From contig NC_052670.1 in assembly GCF_016802725.1 (NCBI RefSeq), forward strand, positions 13,855,641 through 13,919,640: a stretch of DNA of 64,000 nucleotides, written 5' to 3'. The stretch is from Solenopsis invicta (lineage: Eukaryota > Arthropoda > Insecta > Hymenoptera > Formicidae). The translations under genes and the position numbers were made by a program. Shown one piece after another: positions 50,125 to 63,946 of this stretch; positions within the stretch are counted from its first letter, which is position 1, and each line of letters opens with the position of its first letter. The notes under the pieces were generated by a model, which saw nothing but the letters and a program-made list of their open reading frames with translations, was not told the origin of the DNA and did no database searches.

Positions 50125-50741
50125 TAAAAAAAATTAATTTTTTTAAATAACGAGTAAACTAATAGTTATATTAATTAAATAATTATTTTGTATAATAAGT
50201 GAAAAATGACATCTCATTATACATAAAACATGTATATATATTCCTTTTGCACTTTAGGCTAACAAAAATGTTAAATTTTTTTATAGTGTGATTTCATTTT
50301 TTGTTTATGGTTCAAAAGAATTCCTATTTATTTAGTATATCTGTTAATTTCAGTAACTCCCCAATTGTCCTCAAAAGTTATCATGGGTGAAAATACTACA
50401 ACAAGAAAGTTCGTAAAAAAAAAGTTAAGTCATGAGTGCAATTTCATACCTGTCTCAGTAGCTTTTCAATTAGAGGAATTTCCAATTTAGCAAATTACGA
50501 GATTCACGAGCAAAGTGCAACTATGTGTAAAATGAATCAATAGAGATGTAGTTGAGCAATCGTATAGTTGTGGGAGCCACAGCCATACATCAAAGTCGCT
50601 AGAAGACGATAATTTGATCACAACTTCTTATTGAGCTTTAAATGTCAGTAATAAAAAAACTTTTGCTCAAAGTGAGAAAAAAAAAGCGCGAATATTTTCA
50701 TCGATTAGTTTTTGAAAATTTTGCACGCTCGGAGTTAAAAC

Positions 50742-50887
50742 GGTGATAGCAATTATAAAAGTGTGCAATTGTACAAGCTTCGACTAGTTATTAAAATTAA
50801 AGCTTTAGTTGTAATAACTAAAAAATTATTCAACTGCATACATTAATTCATAAAAATGAGCTTTTTTACTTTTACAGTTGCCATCAC
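50742..50887. repeat. Possible decayed foldback element
   Basis: The ends GTGATAGCAATTATAAAAG and CTTTTACAGTTGCCATCAC are inverted with four mismatches. A perfect inner pair TAGTTATT/AATAACTA closes the centre. Target duplication not evident. Confidence 0.5.
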
Positions 50888-51060
50888 TACGTTTTTTTTT
50901 TTTTTTTTTGAGGAATATCACGGTATAAACTACTCCTAGACGGCATAAGAGAAAAAGGATCAGAAGGGGAGGAGGAGGGAGAGGGATAAACTAGAGAACC
51001 AGCATCTGGCGGATCTTTTTAAACACTTAGGCAAATCCGCATCGTAGATTCGACTGCGCA
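50888..51060. other. T homopolymer and purine-rich stretch
   Basis: T run at about 50891-50909 followed by GGAGGAGGGAGAGG. No gene. Confidence 0.5.
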
Positions 51061-51098
51061 CTTCGCAAAGACTGCGACCCCGTAGAGTCTTTGCGAAG
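51061..51098. other. Strong 13-bp hairpin
   Basis: CTTCGCAAAGACT, a 12-base loop (GCGACCCCGTAG), and the exact complement AGTCTTTGCGAAG. An outer pair AGATTC/GAATCT extends it with an asymmetric bulge. It is not a tRNA: no T-loop or anticodon arm fits. Confidence 0.85.
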
Positions 51099-54000
51099 AA
51101 TCTGAGCAACGATAAGCACCCAATGTACCTCTATCCGGTTTGAAACGCCGCGTTATACTTTTGATTTATGAGAAACTTGATCGTTTCGAGTAGTAAATTT
51201 TTCAAGCGAACGCGCCCAGAATCTCTACTATAGCATTACAAGATCCGTTTTACTTTGGTCAGCAAATTTACGACAATAATTATTATCCCGTTTTATATCT
51301 CCCGCACTCTTATCTCTCTCGCGGTGCTCGAAGCAACAGCCATAAATTTTACGCACGCAAAGGAAAGGAAAAAATTGCCCGCGCGAACCTATGTAAGTCG
51401 CTTCACGCCATAAACGAGATTCTTTCGAGCGCATATCACATGATTAATCTCGCCAACAATTGTCTTCCATTCTTCGAATTTTGAGCTACAACGTACATAT
51501 TTTCAGACAGCCTTTGACAAATTTTCCGATAAGGGGTCTTTTTAAAGAGACAACGCGTATCGCGAAGCTACGCTATTGTCTCTGTAATGAAATTTTAGCA
51601 AGAAAAGCAAAGAGGGAGAACTATGCGTTTTTACCGCGGGCCGGATGTTTTTTCAATGTAATTATCAGCTGCTAAAAAATTCAACGTCGTCACGAAGCAA
51701 GAAGTTGCCTTACTCTCGCCCAATTTCGCGTGCAACGTTAGCGACAGTTGTTACCAATATCATTAGGCACCAGCGGGGAAAGTTTAGTGCTTTAAAAGTT
51801 TCTCTAAAGCGAAATAACGGACAAAGAGCGACTTGCGCGCTGGCGCGTTGCGCTTCGCAGCTTCATTCGAATGAGAAAATGGAATTTCAAACGAGGCACT
51901 CCCGAAGTACTCCGGCCTTTCAGCGCTTCAGCAAAAGAAAGTAAGACTTACTGCTTTCGTAAGATAAAGCGCGAGTATGTGCTCCGTATTATACAACATT
52001 AAGTAAGCATCGCCAGTTTTCTCACGAGCGATGCGCGACTTAATCCTCTCGACGTAGACGCTTCGCGTAATACATAAATTAACATATGAGAATGTTTTTG
52101 TTTCCTCTATTTGAAAATGACGACTTCGAACTCGCATAATGTTATAGAAACAGAAAATAAATCGCTCGACACAGTTTTCGGAGGCTCTATGATATTTCGG
52201 AGGCAAGGATAATTTTTTAAAAAATTATCGTATTGAAGCTGAATCCCGGTTGTGCCGTATATTTCAAAATTACATCTACACGGGTTTTTTTTTAACGCAA
52301 ACAATACATAATGTTTACACGAACCTTTTTCATGTGGACAATGCAAATATGTGAAACGTGTAAACTATTGTAAATTGGATAATACAGAGCACAATGGAGA
52401 AAAGTAATTAAATTTTTAGATTGTTAATGTATCTGATTTTAATGTATTAATAATAAAAGTATATTATGTAAAAAAATTGAAAAGTTAGAGAATACGATAT
52501 GTATCAAATTTTCATTGTGTTACACATCAGGTTCAAATTTTCTAAGATCCATAGGTTATAGTTTACGTAGATGACATTTTATACACAGTAATGTACGTAT
52601 ACGTTGTTTACGCGTAATGTAGGCTATTTATATTTTATACGTAAACGGACAACCCTGAATCTGTATAAAATAGTGCCGGTTCTGAAATAAGCGTTTCAAA
52701 ATCAATTTCGTTTAACGAGAGGTCCCATCGAAAGTGGGGGCTTGTACCACTCATTGCTCCCAAGTGTGATCTCGTACATCAACCTTCATGTAACTTTCTT
52801 AATGATTTAATAGATAATTTGTAAGCCTGAGATTAAATTAAGCATAGCGTGTATATTTATTCATTGCAGCTTTCTCGCGATATATCCGATCGGGTTAATT
52901 ATCTCGATCTACAGTGTAGACACCGAACACTCTGGCGTCGGCCCCTCGCAATTACTATTACTTTCGAGCAGGAAAGTTCACGCCAGTTGAGTGGCCAATC
53001 TGCAATGGATACCACGATTGATTAATTATGCACGCGACTGTGTGAAAGGGACGTAAAAGAGACGTAACTTCTTTTCACGGAAGCTGCGAAAGTTAGCTGT
53101 AACTCGTTAATTATCTAAAACTTTATAATCATTCCGTTACCGCAGATGTTGTACAAAAGTAATACTGAACGCTGATGAATATCGCGTAGCAGAAACTGTT
53201 TCGCGAAGTTCGTTAGACGCAACTGACTTGTCATAAATGCGTACTCGTTTTATGCTAATTATTGACTTTATACGAATTGTTATTTGAAACACAATTCTAA
53301 GACTCAAATAATATGAAATAATAAGATTCAAATAATTTTAATACATTGCAATGAAAATAATTGCGACAACTCGGCATATATTTGTCATCTCTATTTTTAA
53401 TATTTATTTAATATTTATTTAAATAATATTATATCTTTATAACTTTTCTCAATTTAATTGGATTCTTGCGTTAATATTTAACATAATTCATATTTTCAGC
53501 GATAAAAAACTCTGTATTGGAAAATGTACTTCAATTTAAAAAAAAAATTTTAATTACTCTCGTTTACATTTTTCAATCTATTTTTAGCGCATTTAAAAAT
53601 TAATCACCTCAATGTACTGCGGTAAAAATTGTTGCTACAAAATTAATTTTAAGCAAATTGTATTTAAAAAATTATAATGACGGATGTATGACAACTTTGG
53701 CAAAAGCGAGATACAATGATTTATTCTGTGGTTTGTGAGTGTAAACGTACTCAATAGCAAAATTAAAGCTATTTTTCTTAAAACATTACTTTTCTACAGC
53801 CCACAAATAGACAAATTTTAAGAAAATTTGCTAAAAATGATAATAGAATTTTCATTTAAAGTCTCTTTCACGAATGTGTAGCTTCGTTAGCAATTAGTTA
53901 GTCGTTTCTAAAATATTGATCTAAAAAGTAGTTGTTTTTAAATGGAGACGCGACAAAACTCAAATTTTTTATAAAGTTTGTGAAATTCCATGGCGTTAAT

Positions 54001-54539
54001 TAGAAATCTCATGCAAATGCGGTTTACAGCTTTCGAAAGCGTGAATCTTTATTTTTAATATACGTACTCGTAGAGCGTTCGTCGTGCGATTTTTTCACCG
54101 AGTTATTCAACATTAAAACAAAAATAATTTTTTTTTTAAACAATTCTTCAAAATACAATAAAATGACGAGAAAAATTTCCAATTATTTTTTAATGATTTC
54201 AAATCGTTTTAAAGGACAGGCTTTAATCCTCAAATTCATGTTAATTTGAGTCGCAAGAAGGCGTTTGCAGTATTTTCGAGATTCAAATCCATCATGAATT
54301 TTTCACCTTTCCTAACGTAAAAGCATCTTCTAGAAAAATCAATCCAGGAAATCGAACGTAACCTTTGCCCTTTACAATAAGCCCAGGAAGATTGTTCTTA
54401 CGATTAATTTTCACAAAGATTTTTTTTTTGCTGCAGAGTAACGCTTTAATTTTGCCGTTGAGTATGTACATGATAAAATTATCCAGAACGATGTTGAAAA
54501 TGTATTTTGGATTGCGAAGAATGCAACAACGACCATACG
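51099..54539. other. Non-coding DNA, no gene recognised
   Basis: GC-richer at 51480-51960 and 52880-53080, AT-rich elsewhere. A plus-strand donor-like CCTAT/GTAAGT near 51391 has no convincing exon before it. Confidence 0.4.
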
Positions 54540-55328
54540 AATACGAGTCTAAAAGTCCAGAAGCTAATTCTCGTCGTAAGCGAGCAGAGACAGGAATAAC
54601 GCATTGGCGACAGCGGCCTTAATTTATCATTCAATTTATCATAAAACGTCGGCCCTTCCCACAAGAGTCGTTCGTCCCTCGCTCGCCGTCGCCCGCTCCG
54701 CTATCCTAGGGTTAACGCAACAATTAACTCGCGTGTACGAGCCGTTTCGCCGCCCGATTTCCCACCGCTCACACTTATCAGAGCCGCCCTCGTTAGTCCC
54801 ACCTGCGGCGGGAGCTGCGTCGCGGATCTCGTTAACTAGTCGATTGGGGAGGGGGAAAGGGGTGCGTTAACGCTCACGCGGAAACGCGCGTGCGATCGCT
54901 GGAAATCGAGGGGGTGCCCGAGGGACAGCCGAGAGCGTGGCTCGGCAAGGGCGCGTTTTACGTCGGCCGCCATTTACGTGGCGTACGGTAGGAAGATCAG
55001 CTAGGCGTGTAGAGGTGACTTAGCGGTAGGAAAATCCTTCGCACGACGACAACGACGACGATGATGATGATGACGGGCTCGCGTGCCCAGCGTCGGCGTA
55101 GTGAGACTCTCTCTCACCGGCGAAACACCCCTGACCCACCTGTTACTATCGGCAGACTATCTGACCACGCGAGAGAGAAAGAGAGAGAGGGAGACGAGAA
55201 AGGGGTGACGAGGCAGCGGGAAATCGCGCCGCGCCTCTCTCTCTCCTTCGTGCGTGACCTTTACGACCACCGCGGGAAAAGCTTGCGACGTCGACCTGAG
55301 AAAGATAAAGTGTTGTTTGTAGCAAGAA

Positions 55329-55366
<38 letters not shown>

Positions 55367-56400
55367 CTCGTCGTATCGCCCCGATCGTATCTAACATGCT
55401 TGCTTCGAATTTGCATACGTTTCTCCTCCCACCTCGTAACTCGCGGGCCGTAAAGATGTCCGCGCCAGCTCGGGCACGAGGCGCGAAGCGGGCGGACCCC
55501 CATTTCCTATCTTCGCATCGTACTTCGGTTAAGAGCATCTCCGTCGAGAGTGCACTCTCAAGACATCGCGTTTTACCTCTTGCCTCGCGAGAAATATCGC
55601 GACTCCGATATTTTCATTAACGTCAGGCAACGAAATGCGCTTCATCTTTCGTTTCGATCGTACGTCGAACTTGGTTCGTTACTACCTATCTCAGAGTGAT
55701 TATCGTCGTGCGTTTAATTTCAGTGTGAAAGTATGAAACAAGCGATATTTCGGCCGATCGCCCTACGAGTCGTGCCCTACATGCGCCGATCGTCGAGATC
55801 GGCCCTTCGGCGATTAATCGTCGAGAGTGACGCTGCGCGTCGTCAAGAATAAATCGGAGCCCCAGAGCGGGGGGTGAGACCCCCCCGTGTACCTTATCAC
55901 CGATTGCGTTCCTCACGGGCATGGTGCTCTCACGGCGTCGCATCGCGTCGCGTCGCACCGATTACCGTCGGGCCGACCGTCGCGAGCGTCGTACTTCCGC
56001 GCGGATTGCTCCACGATCCGGCGTGCGGCCGTAACGAAGGAGGCTGGGCCCGGCGGCGGGACACACCACGCATATCACAGTAAAACGTGTCCGGCTCGAG
56101 TCAGACGAGTGCGCGTCCTGTTGCGCCTGACGCGAGCGTACGACGGCGACGCGCGAGTGAGGTCGCTTCGGTCTGACCGTAACGGAGTCGCATCACTGAC
56201 TGAGGCTTTCCTCCTCGTGCCGGGGCCCCCTTCCAACCCCTAAGCTCCGGGGGTTGCAGCGCGTCGATCCTCGGAGCTGGAGCTTTCGATACGTTGGCGC
56301 CACCTCGCTGCTCGCGAAAGAAATCTCGACCGCCGCTGAGGGAAGTCGCGACGATTGTGAGAAAGAAGTCGAGTTCGCGAAGGGTCTCGAAGGACGCTAA
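54540..56400. promoter_or_regulatory. Broad CpG island-like region, possible promoter or first exon
   Basis: The most CpG-dense part of the window, with a (CT)n tract at 55335-55361, GA tracts near 55170 and GAC/GAT triplet runs near 55040-55075. Donor-like sites occur on the minus strand (CCG/GTGAGA near 55119; CCC/GTGAGG near 55915) and on the plus strand (CGA/GTGAGG near 56156), so the strand cannot be set. It could be the canonical Syt7 promoter, the start of a divergent gene, or both. Confidence 0.4.
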
Positions 56401-57890
56401 CTGTTAATGTCTGAATGTCACGAATTCTGAAACTTTTGTTTTAGAGAATTTCTCTCACGTGATTCGTCAAATCAGATGTCATCAGACCTCGATGTCGTCT
56501 TGAAAAGCCTGGCGTCCTTTATAAACGGAGAATTCTTATTCTATCTCAAAATGTTTTGCACAATGATTTCAAAGATTGCTGTTATAGAAATCAAAGTTTT
56601 CAATTTTCGAATTGGAAAGATCAAGGTACTCCAATATCTTTTCTTTAAATGAAAACATCTCTGTTTGGATAACCGCAGATTTTTATTAGAAAGCTCAAAA
56701 CTTTAAGTACAATAGTTGTAACGAAAAGTTTATAATTATTATATAATTAATCTACTTTTTGGAAATACCTTAATTTTTTTATCTTTATCTAAAGATAGCT
56801 AAGTAGTTTCTATGTAAAAAAATAGAATTATAAATAACGCATCAATTACTTTTAGTCGTATTTAAATATTTTTCTTTTAAATATATATATTATTATTAAA
56901 ATATACATGGAATAATGGCGAACATTTTATTATATCACATATCTCTAAATAAAAAGTATTATACAAGCAGCTCTCTTCATTTAAAAATATAAAGAAGAAT
57001 ATTGAAGTATTAGAGGAGAAAAGGGTATTATGGCTACTGTCGACAATATGGCTACCCCTCTTATCTTCGTTATTAGTGACGTATTCTAACAATTGCTTGT
57101 GGAGTTATTTGTTTAGTAGCCTGCCATTTTTTAGTGATGCTAATACGGCAATACATAATAACTGACAATTGTTATAAGGCATTTTTACTTCTGAGCACTT
57201 CTAAACTTTTCAAGGTATACTTTTAATCTTTAATTACACACACTTCCTTATACATGTATATTATTTTTAAACTTGAGTGCATTATCACACGAATGTACAT
57301 ACATTCGAGTATTCTTTTGTCATTTAACTTTTTATTCAATTATACACATTTCGAGTTATACAAAGTTAAAACAATAACATGGAATTTTGTTAATATTTTG
57401 TTAATAGTTTTTTAAGCGAAATTTTTATATCGAAATATTTCTTCGATAAATCAATTATCATTCTAGAGGGCGGTGTTTAGAAACATTAGAGACATCGTTT
57501 TATGCTTGTTGTTTAATGTTAAACAGAGATAAAATGATATTTTTAATGAAATTTCTAATGGTATTTCTAAAGTTTCTGAAAAATTTTAATCAATAAAATT
57601 CGAAACAATGTGAAAAATTCTAAATGTTTAGTACACTTAACTCATTATAAATGAATATTATTAGTAATTTGTATAATTTATATAATTTTTTCAAAATAAA
57701 AAATAAAAAATATATTTTTGAATAAAAGATATAAAATAATTATATTTAAATAACGTTATATTCATTTAAAGATAAAATCGGATTTTTAGTAATACATGCG
57801 TAGAAATCTGGCACATAGTTAGACATTAGTGTGACAACATATACACATGTCTTGCTATCTTATTGCATATACATTATACATAGTGATATA
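56401..57890. other. AT-rich DNA, no gene recognised
   Basis: At about 57470-57560 an imperfect hairpin pairs ATCGTTTTAT with ATAAAATGAT around TTTAATGTTAAA. No gene. Confidence 0.4.
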
Positions 57891-58412
57891 CAGGAAGTCT
57901 CCGATGTCGTAAAAACCGCAAGAATAGATTCTTGAGATTGTTTTGAAACGGAAATTCTCTACATATTTACATCAAAATGTCGAGCTGCTATAAATTTTAA
58001 ATGAGAAGTGTTTAAAACTGTCAAATCAAACTGTCCAAAATACGCGCGCTCAAATATGACATATTGCACAGTAGTGAAGATGTTCCTAAATAGGATTCTT
58101 ATTTTTCATATTAATCTTGCATACACCTTCGCTAAGTGATGTGCCACACCAAGCACAAATTTCAGATTGTTTTCAAGCGGAACAAAAAGTCATCATGACG
58201 TCAAAATAATTTTAAAATGATTATTAAAAGTCACTTTTCAATCAATCACAAATTATTTTTTATTTATTGTTCTAAGTTCGATTTGCCAATTTTAAACCTT
58301 TCTCATTTAAAAACTATTGTAGTCTCTCTCATCATTTTATTAGAACTTTCGTCTCAAAATAATCTCAGGGGTCTACCCTTAAGCGTTATTACAGTCTTTA
58401 CCGGATATTCTG
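57891..58412. mobile_element. Probable 522-bp TA-flanked MITE
   Basis: The left end CAGGAAGTCTCCGATGT and the right end CCGGATATTCTG are weakly inverted and both flanked by TATA (57887-57890 and 58413-58416). The layout (TA target, CAG...CTG ends, 0.5 kb, non-coding) is typical of Tc1/mariner-type non-autonomous elements. The TIR match is short, so this is tentative. Confidence 0.4.
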
Positions 58413-60374
58413 TATAACAATAATGTATGCATAAGTGTCCTTAATAATTCTAAAATATGCGTCCTAAGCATCTTAAATTACATCGTATTCCCTGTCAAGT
58501 CATATTCAGAAAAGTAATACGTATTATCATGAAAATATCGTAAAAGCTTCAAGGCACGGAATATCCCGGAGATAAGACGGAACGACCGAAATTTGATCGA
58601 CATCCCGAAGAATCATCCTCGTGCCTTCACCAACACAATGTATTGCAATCCAACGAGCGTGGCTTATATGCCAAGGCGCAATATGAAATTCACTTTAGAC
58701 GAGCCATAATTCGCATCAGATTTCAGCATAGAACCATGTTATAATTTTACGCTGTGTATTTTGTATGTATTATTATATGTAAATATGTTAATGTACATGT
58801 GTGTGTTGAATTTTTGATATTTTAAATGCGTTGTCCGTATTATGCAAAGATATAAATATAAATAGAATTCTATTCTGCACGGATATGAATACATACCTAG
58901 ATCGCAAAAATCTGCTTAACGCGCACCAGAGAATTCGTATCAAAAATATATTTTTTTAGTACAAACATGCAATTGTGTAGCATGATAATTTTTAATAATC
59001 TTTGATAAAAGATAAGAATACGATGTAAAAATAATTTAATATAAAAGTACATCGGCAAAGAGTAACGTCCTTCATTTCAAATATTCAGAAAATTAAACAC
59101 CGAACTTTCCAGATGAGCGATCTATTCGAAACCACGTAATTTTTAGATCGACTACTATAACTATCGTAACTAGTATGGAACACTTATCGATAATGGAACA
59201 CTTATTTACCTTCCATCCATTTTCCTTTTTTTCATTTTTGTAACTGTCACCGCGCTCCGTATTTTCATAAAACGCATACGCAAACAATTCGCGGACAGGT
59301 GGTCAATGAAATCTTTCTCCTAAAGTCCAAAAATAAAAACGGTTATATATCGCAAACGTTCACCACACGTCAGAAATAAAGCAAACGTTTTAGATGAAAT
59401 ATAGAAAAATGCGAAACGCAGGAAGTATGAAAACGTGCGATCATGAGAAAATATAGTGCACGGATTAGAGGAGATTTTCATGATACAACGCGATATGACT
59501 TGTCATCGTTTCTATCTCCCCTTTTGCTTGTCGGATCACCGCTGTCTCTTTGCAGCGGATCATACCGAGACAAGGAGAATTGCTTGGAATCCTTTTTCAT
59601 TTGTCATACAGAAATTTGAAGTAGCGGAGGTATCAGAAAACGCAGGCGGCGCATTATTATGCGGCGACAGAAGGAGGAAGAAAAATGTCCATCGTGTGTT
59701 GTTGAACTTTAAAAAAAAAATTGCGGTTGAACTTTTCATGCTTGTAAACGGCATTTACTTTTTGAACTTTACATGTGTATTTTCAACAGATGAACGAAGA
59801 TGAGAGTAATGCATTATGCGATAGCATCAACACTGTTTACATTAGGATTATTAATTGCAACGTGACTACGCTTTATGCAGAAAGGTCAGAATACAATGCA
59901 TGCAAGATCCTCTTGGTCGAGCGGAATGTTTGAAGTCGGGATGTAATGCATCCAAAGGGTGAAATGTATTCTAATTCTAAACGTGGCTGTCTGACTGACA
60001 TTACACATATTCGTCGAGAGGGAGAGAGCTGCCTACTCCTTTGGACAGATAAAATTGAGAAGCAGACGGCTACATTTGTCGTTCTGAATGTACGATGAGA
60101 ATACGCGCTATTGTTTCGCTATTCACACGTCAACGAGGTAATTCGCTAATTCACAATGAAACACATTTCCACCAGTGTTTCGCCTAACACGTTAGATGTG
60201 CAATATCATTTATCTTTTTTTGAAAGGCACGTTCAGAAGATATGCACGGCGCACAAAATATTCTGCTTCAATGGCATTTCAATTATAAATAAAAATTTAT
60301 TCAATACACAATATTAATAAAAATTTCTAAGTGATTTAAAATTAATTGAATTTAAAATATATATAAAATTACAC
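58413..60374. other. Non-coding DNA, no gene recognised
   Basis: A 115-codon plus-strand frame at 59456-59803 has mixed composition and no recognised domain. GGAACACTTAT is repeated twice near 59175-59207. Confidence 0.35.
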
Positions 60375-60730
60375 ATTAAATATTAGTACTAAGCTCTACT
60401 TATGACCTAAATGCAGTTCGTTTTGTGCCCCCCCCCCCCTTCACATCTCGATCTACAATAAGTTCTGTATTACTACAATTTAAAATTAATTTGTTGAAAA
60501 TCAATTAAAGTTATGATTTGAAATTAATTTAATTTTCAATCCATTATTACGTCTTTTATTAGTATTAAATATTAGCACTAAGCTCTTCTTATGACCTAAA
60601 GGCATCTCGATTGTTCGTTTTGTGCGCCCTCCCTCACATCTCGGTCTACGTTCTGTATTACTATGATTTAAAATGATTAAAAATTTGTTTTTCCAATCTT
60701 TATTACTGTTTTTTATTATTACCCTTCAGA
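60375..60730. repeat. Tandem duplication, ~189-bp period
   Basis: ATTAAATATTAG.ACTAAGCTCT.CTTATGACCTAAA begins at 60375 and again at 60564. TTCGTTTTGTGC, CACATCTCG and TTCTGTATTACTA follow in the same order in both copies. Copy 1 contains a C run (60428-60439) where copy 2 has GCCCTCCC. Confidence 0.85.
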
Positions 60731-63014
60731 AATATTTAAAAACTAAAATTATATGAAGTAAATCTATAATTCCTGTGATAATATTTTATATAGAAAATGT
60801 TATATGTTCTGTAAATCAAGAAACATTAAAAAAATTAGAGTACATAAAAAAATGTACAAAATTATATCAAGAAACAACATATAAAATACATTATAATTGT
60901 AATACATTTTATAAATTATAAATAACAAATTATCATTATAATTTGTTATTTGTAATTTATAAAATTGTAAATAATAAAGTTATAAAATTCTATCTTTCGA
61001 ATTTCAACACAGGTCATTTAAACTCGAATTTAGAAGTAATATTCGTTTTGATATAACAAGCTACACGTAAAATCTTACGCGTTTTGCTCTTTTTAATTCC
61101 GCGCCTTTCGAGAATTTCTTTTAAGTATTTTCAACTTCTTGCAAATTAACGCTCGTGTCAAGTAGCATTCGCTTACGTATAAATCGCGAAAGTTATAACG
61201 ACGGCCATTAAAATGATCGAACTTGTATATAACTTGTATATAACTTGGTAGAATACGTCATGCTGATGACATTGCTGAAACGGCATTCCTTCCCGTCGCG
61301 GAAAAGCGGTCCATCCTTGGACTTTCAACATTCGGCTGCACATCCTGCACACAAATTCTCCGTTACTCAAGGTCGTCCATTATTCCCCAGACAATCGATG
61401 CGACGAAAGTCGGCGGGTATTGGACATGGTCCTACCCTTCGTCATGAGAGAAGGGTAGGAAAGCCTGGAGGCCGACCGTGAAACGGAAAAACGGCGGAAC
61501 TCTAGTTTCAGTTCATAATTTTGAGCGTAGATCTCGTCGGTTGTTTTCGCGAAATATTCGGATTGCATTTGGCAGAACAACGTATTCGATCTTCGTACTA
61601 TTATATTTTCGTATTTATTCTCAAGTTTGACAATTTTATTGTCACTGCTGAACAACGACGGAGTAAATAAAACATCAATAAATATCTTGCATTGTAATGC
61701 TGAACAAGTTGGTTTCAGCACATTTGTGGTAGCTATATCAAACGCAGTACTATAGTGATGACGAATGAATAAATCTAAAGATCAGACCTGGTAAAAAAAT
61801 GTAGTTATATGATGTGAAATAAATTGTCATTCTAATATTTTTTTTATTCTTTGTGCTCGAAAATTTATTTCAAGTTCCTCAAAATTAGAAAAAAATCTAA
61901 AAAAATTATTTCTAGTAATATTTAGCAGTGGTTAACTCATGACTAGCAGTAAGTGGGTCAATCGAGTTCCAATAGACATTTGTTAGTTTCAAAGAATACT
62001 CATTCTCCTTTACATCGCAAGGATGTAAAAAATCGAGAATTGCTGTTTTTATCATTATTTTATGTACACACATGGGGCAACTTTTCGATTATCCAATAAA
62101 AATACGAGTCAAAAGTGTTCCATTCACAGTCTGTTGAAACGTACGTTTTGCGAGAAGTAAGCCTTTAATTAAAGTTAAATTTTAAAAAGCAAGATTTTAA
62201 TTCAGTGATTGCCAAGATGTTAAAGTAACAATTTTATTTATAATTATAAGATTGCAAAACATGCTGAGAAACCGAGTTTTGAAATTGATTATATATTACA
62301 CAATTATGTTCAATTAAAAACTACTGAATATATCTACATAATTTTAGCTAATTAAATGGACTCTTCTTTTGTCGCGTCAGCAAGGACGGTTCATTTATAT
62401 CGATTTTAATTTATTAATTACACTTCCGGCTTCCTATAAACAAATCTAATTAATCCATCTCTAGCGGTAAGTTTAACTACAGTTGATTCATACACGCACA
62501 TATAATTTTCAATTTATTACTGTTATTATTATATTTATTATTATTATGATTATTTACATTTACATATATATTATTAATTATTTCTTGTCATTAATTATTT
62601 TTGTTATTACGTAATGATAGTGCGCATACAAAATGATACATATACATATTTCATATTCGATAAACGAGAAACTTGTTGATTTGAATATTTGATTAAAAAG
62701 AACATATGTATAAGAGATCCCGAAAAAGATTTCCTAATACTATTACTCCTTTGTCAGGTACTATCATTTGTTCAATCACTTGTTGCTCTAAAAACATGTA
62801 TCGTCGATCCAAATTAGTGTTATCACCTGCGTAAAACTGATCGTATTCTCGTATCCCAAGAGTTACCGAGGCGAGAAACATTATCGGTTATGACGGACGA
62901 TGGCAGCTCTACTTCGTTGAGGTTTACCGACTATATGTGGTGCGCAAGAACCATTCTAATTTACCGACAGACGAGCGCCCATGGTTGTATGCCATACTGA
63001 AAGCTATGAGCTCG

Positions 63015-63015
<1 letters not shown>
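60731..63015. other. Non-coding DNA, no gene recognised
   Basis: Short tandem AACTTGTATAT at about 61219-61245. Overlapping frames at 61173-61481 on both strands resemble nothing known. AT-rich elsewhere. Confidence 0.4.
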
Positions 63016-63048
<33 letters not shown>

Positions 63049-63060
63049 TAACAGCAATAA
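63016..63060. repeat. (ATA)n trinucleotide microsatellite
   Basis: About ten ATA units, then degenerate ACA/GCA variants. Confidence 0.95.
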
Positions 63061-63848
63061 AAACGTATTTTACATCAAATAATATATATTTCTCAGAGTT
63101 TATTTTTTGAACTGTTCCAATCCTCTTGTCATTTTCTTCTTCTATAATTATATTTCACGTTTCTTTTAATTAGTCCTACGTCGATAGAGCAGAGGTTTCT
63201 CCCACAAATGTAGTATTTTGTGTTAATCTGTTTTTACTTGATATTCACTGTTGTTTTTTTAGTATTCGTGCATAAAATAAAAATGATAGCGGCAAGATAC
63301 ACTTCCAATGTATAAAGTTATCGTTAATTAGAAGGTACACTATTCGTACTTGGGAAGCAACATATGCGTGACAAGAAGCAATGCTGTCCGTTAATACAAA
63401 TTGCATTTACTTATCAGCCGGAGACTAACCGGTACAATTTTTGAAGTCGTGAGTATACGAGCGCTCTTTGCTTAATTAAAATCCCCAAGGATATGCAGTG
63501 TTGCTCGCATCCGTTCTTTGTATGGTAAGGTGATACTCAAAACAAGTTCTAATTATTCTACCTGTGGTGAACCGGTCTTGTTCCAAGAACAATCATTATC
63601 GAGCGACATGTTTTTGCAGTCAAGATTAGTATGGCGTACGCGGTGTTCCATTGTATGCCATACTAATAAGAAAAGATCCTCAACTCAGACTCCCCTTTTC
63701 GAAATTCGAAAACTTATAAAACTTTAACAGAATATCTTGATATATAATAAATTGCTTTTCTGTTGTCCAAATTCATCTTGAAAGAATAGTCAACTCTTGA
63801 AGAACTTTTCGTTCTTGTTTTATTATTAAATAATTATATTTCGATAAA
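63061..63848. other. Non-coding DNA, no gene recognised
   Basis: One 69-codon plus-strand frame (63518-63727) has no recognised domain. Confidence 0.4.
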
Positions 63849-63890
63849 TTATTAATCGATAAATCTTCTTTAAAAAATTAATTTTTTCTG

Positions 63891-63946
<56 letters not shown>

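Noticed and set aside
59093..59287. Minus-strand start ending in AAG/GTAAAT with the phase needed by the Syt7 linker exon
   Set aside because: Lys/Met-rich peptide from AT-rich DNA and a weak donor. It shows how often phase matches occur by chance.
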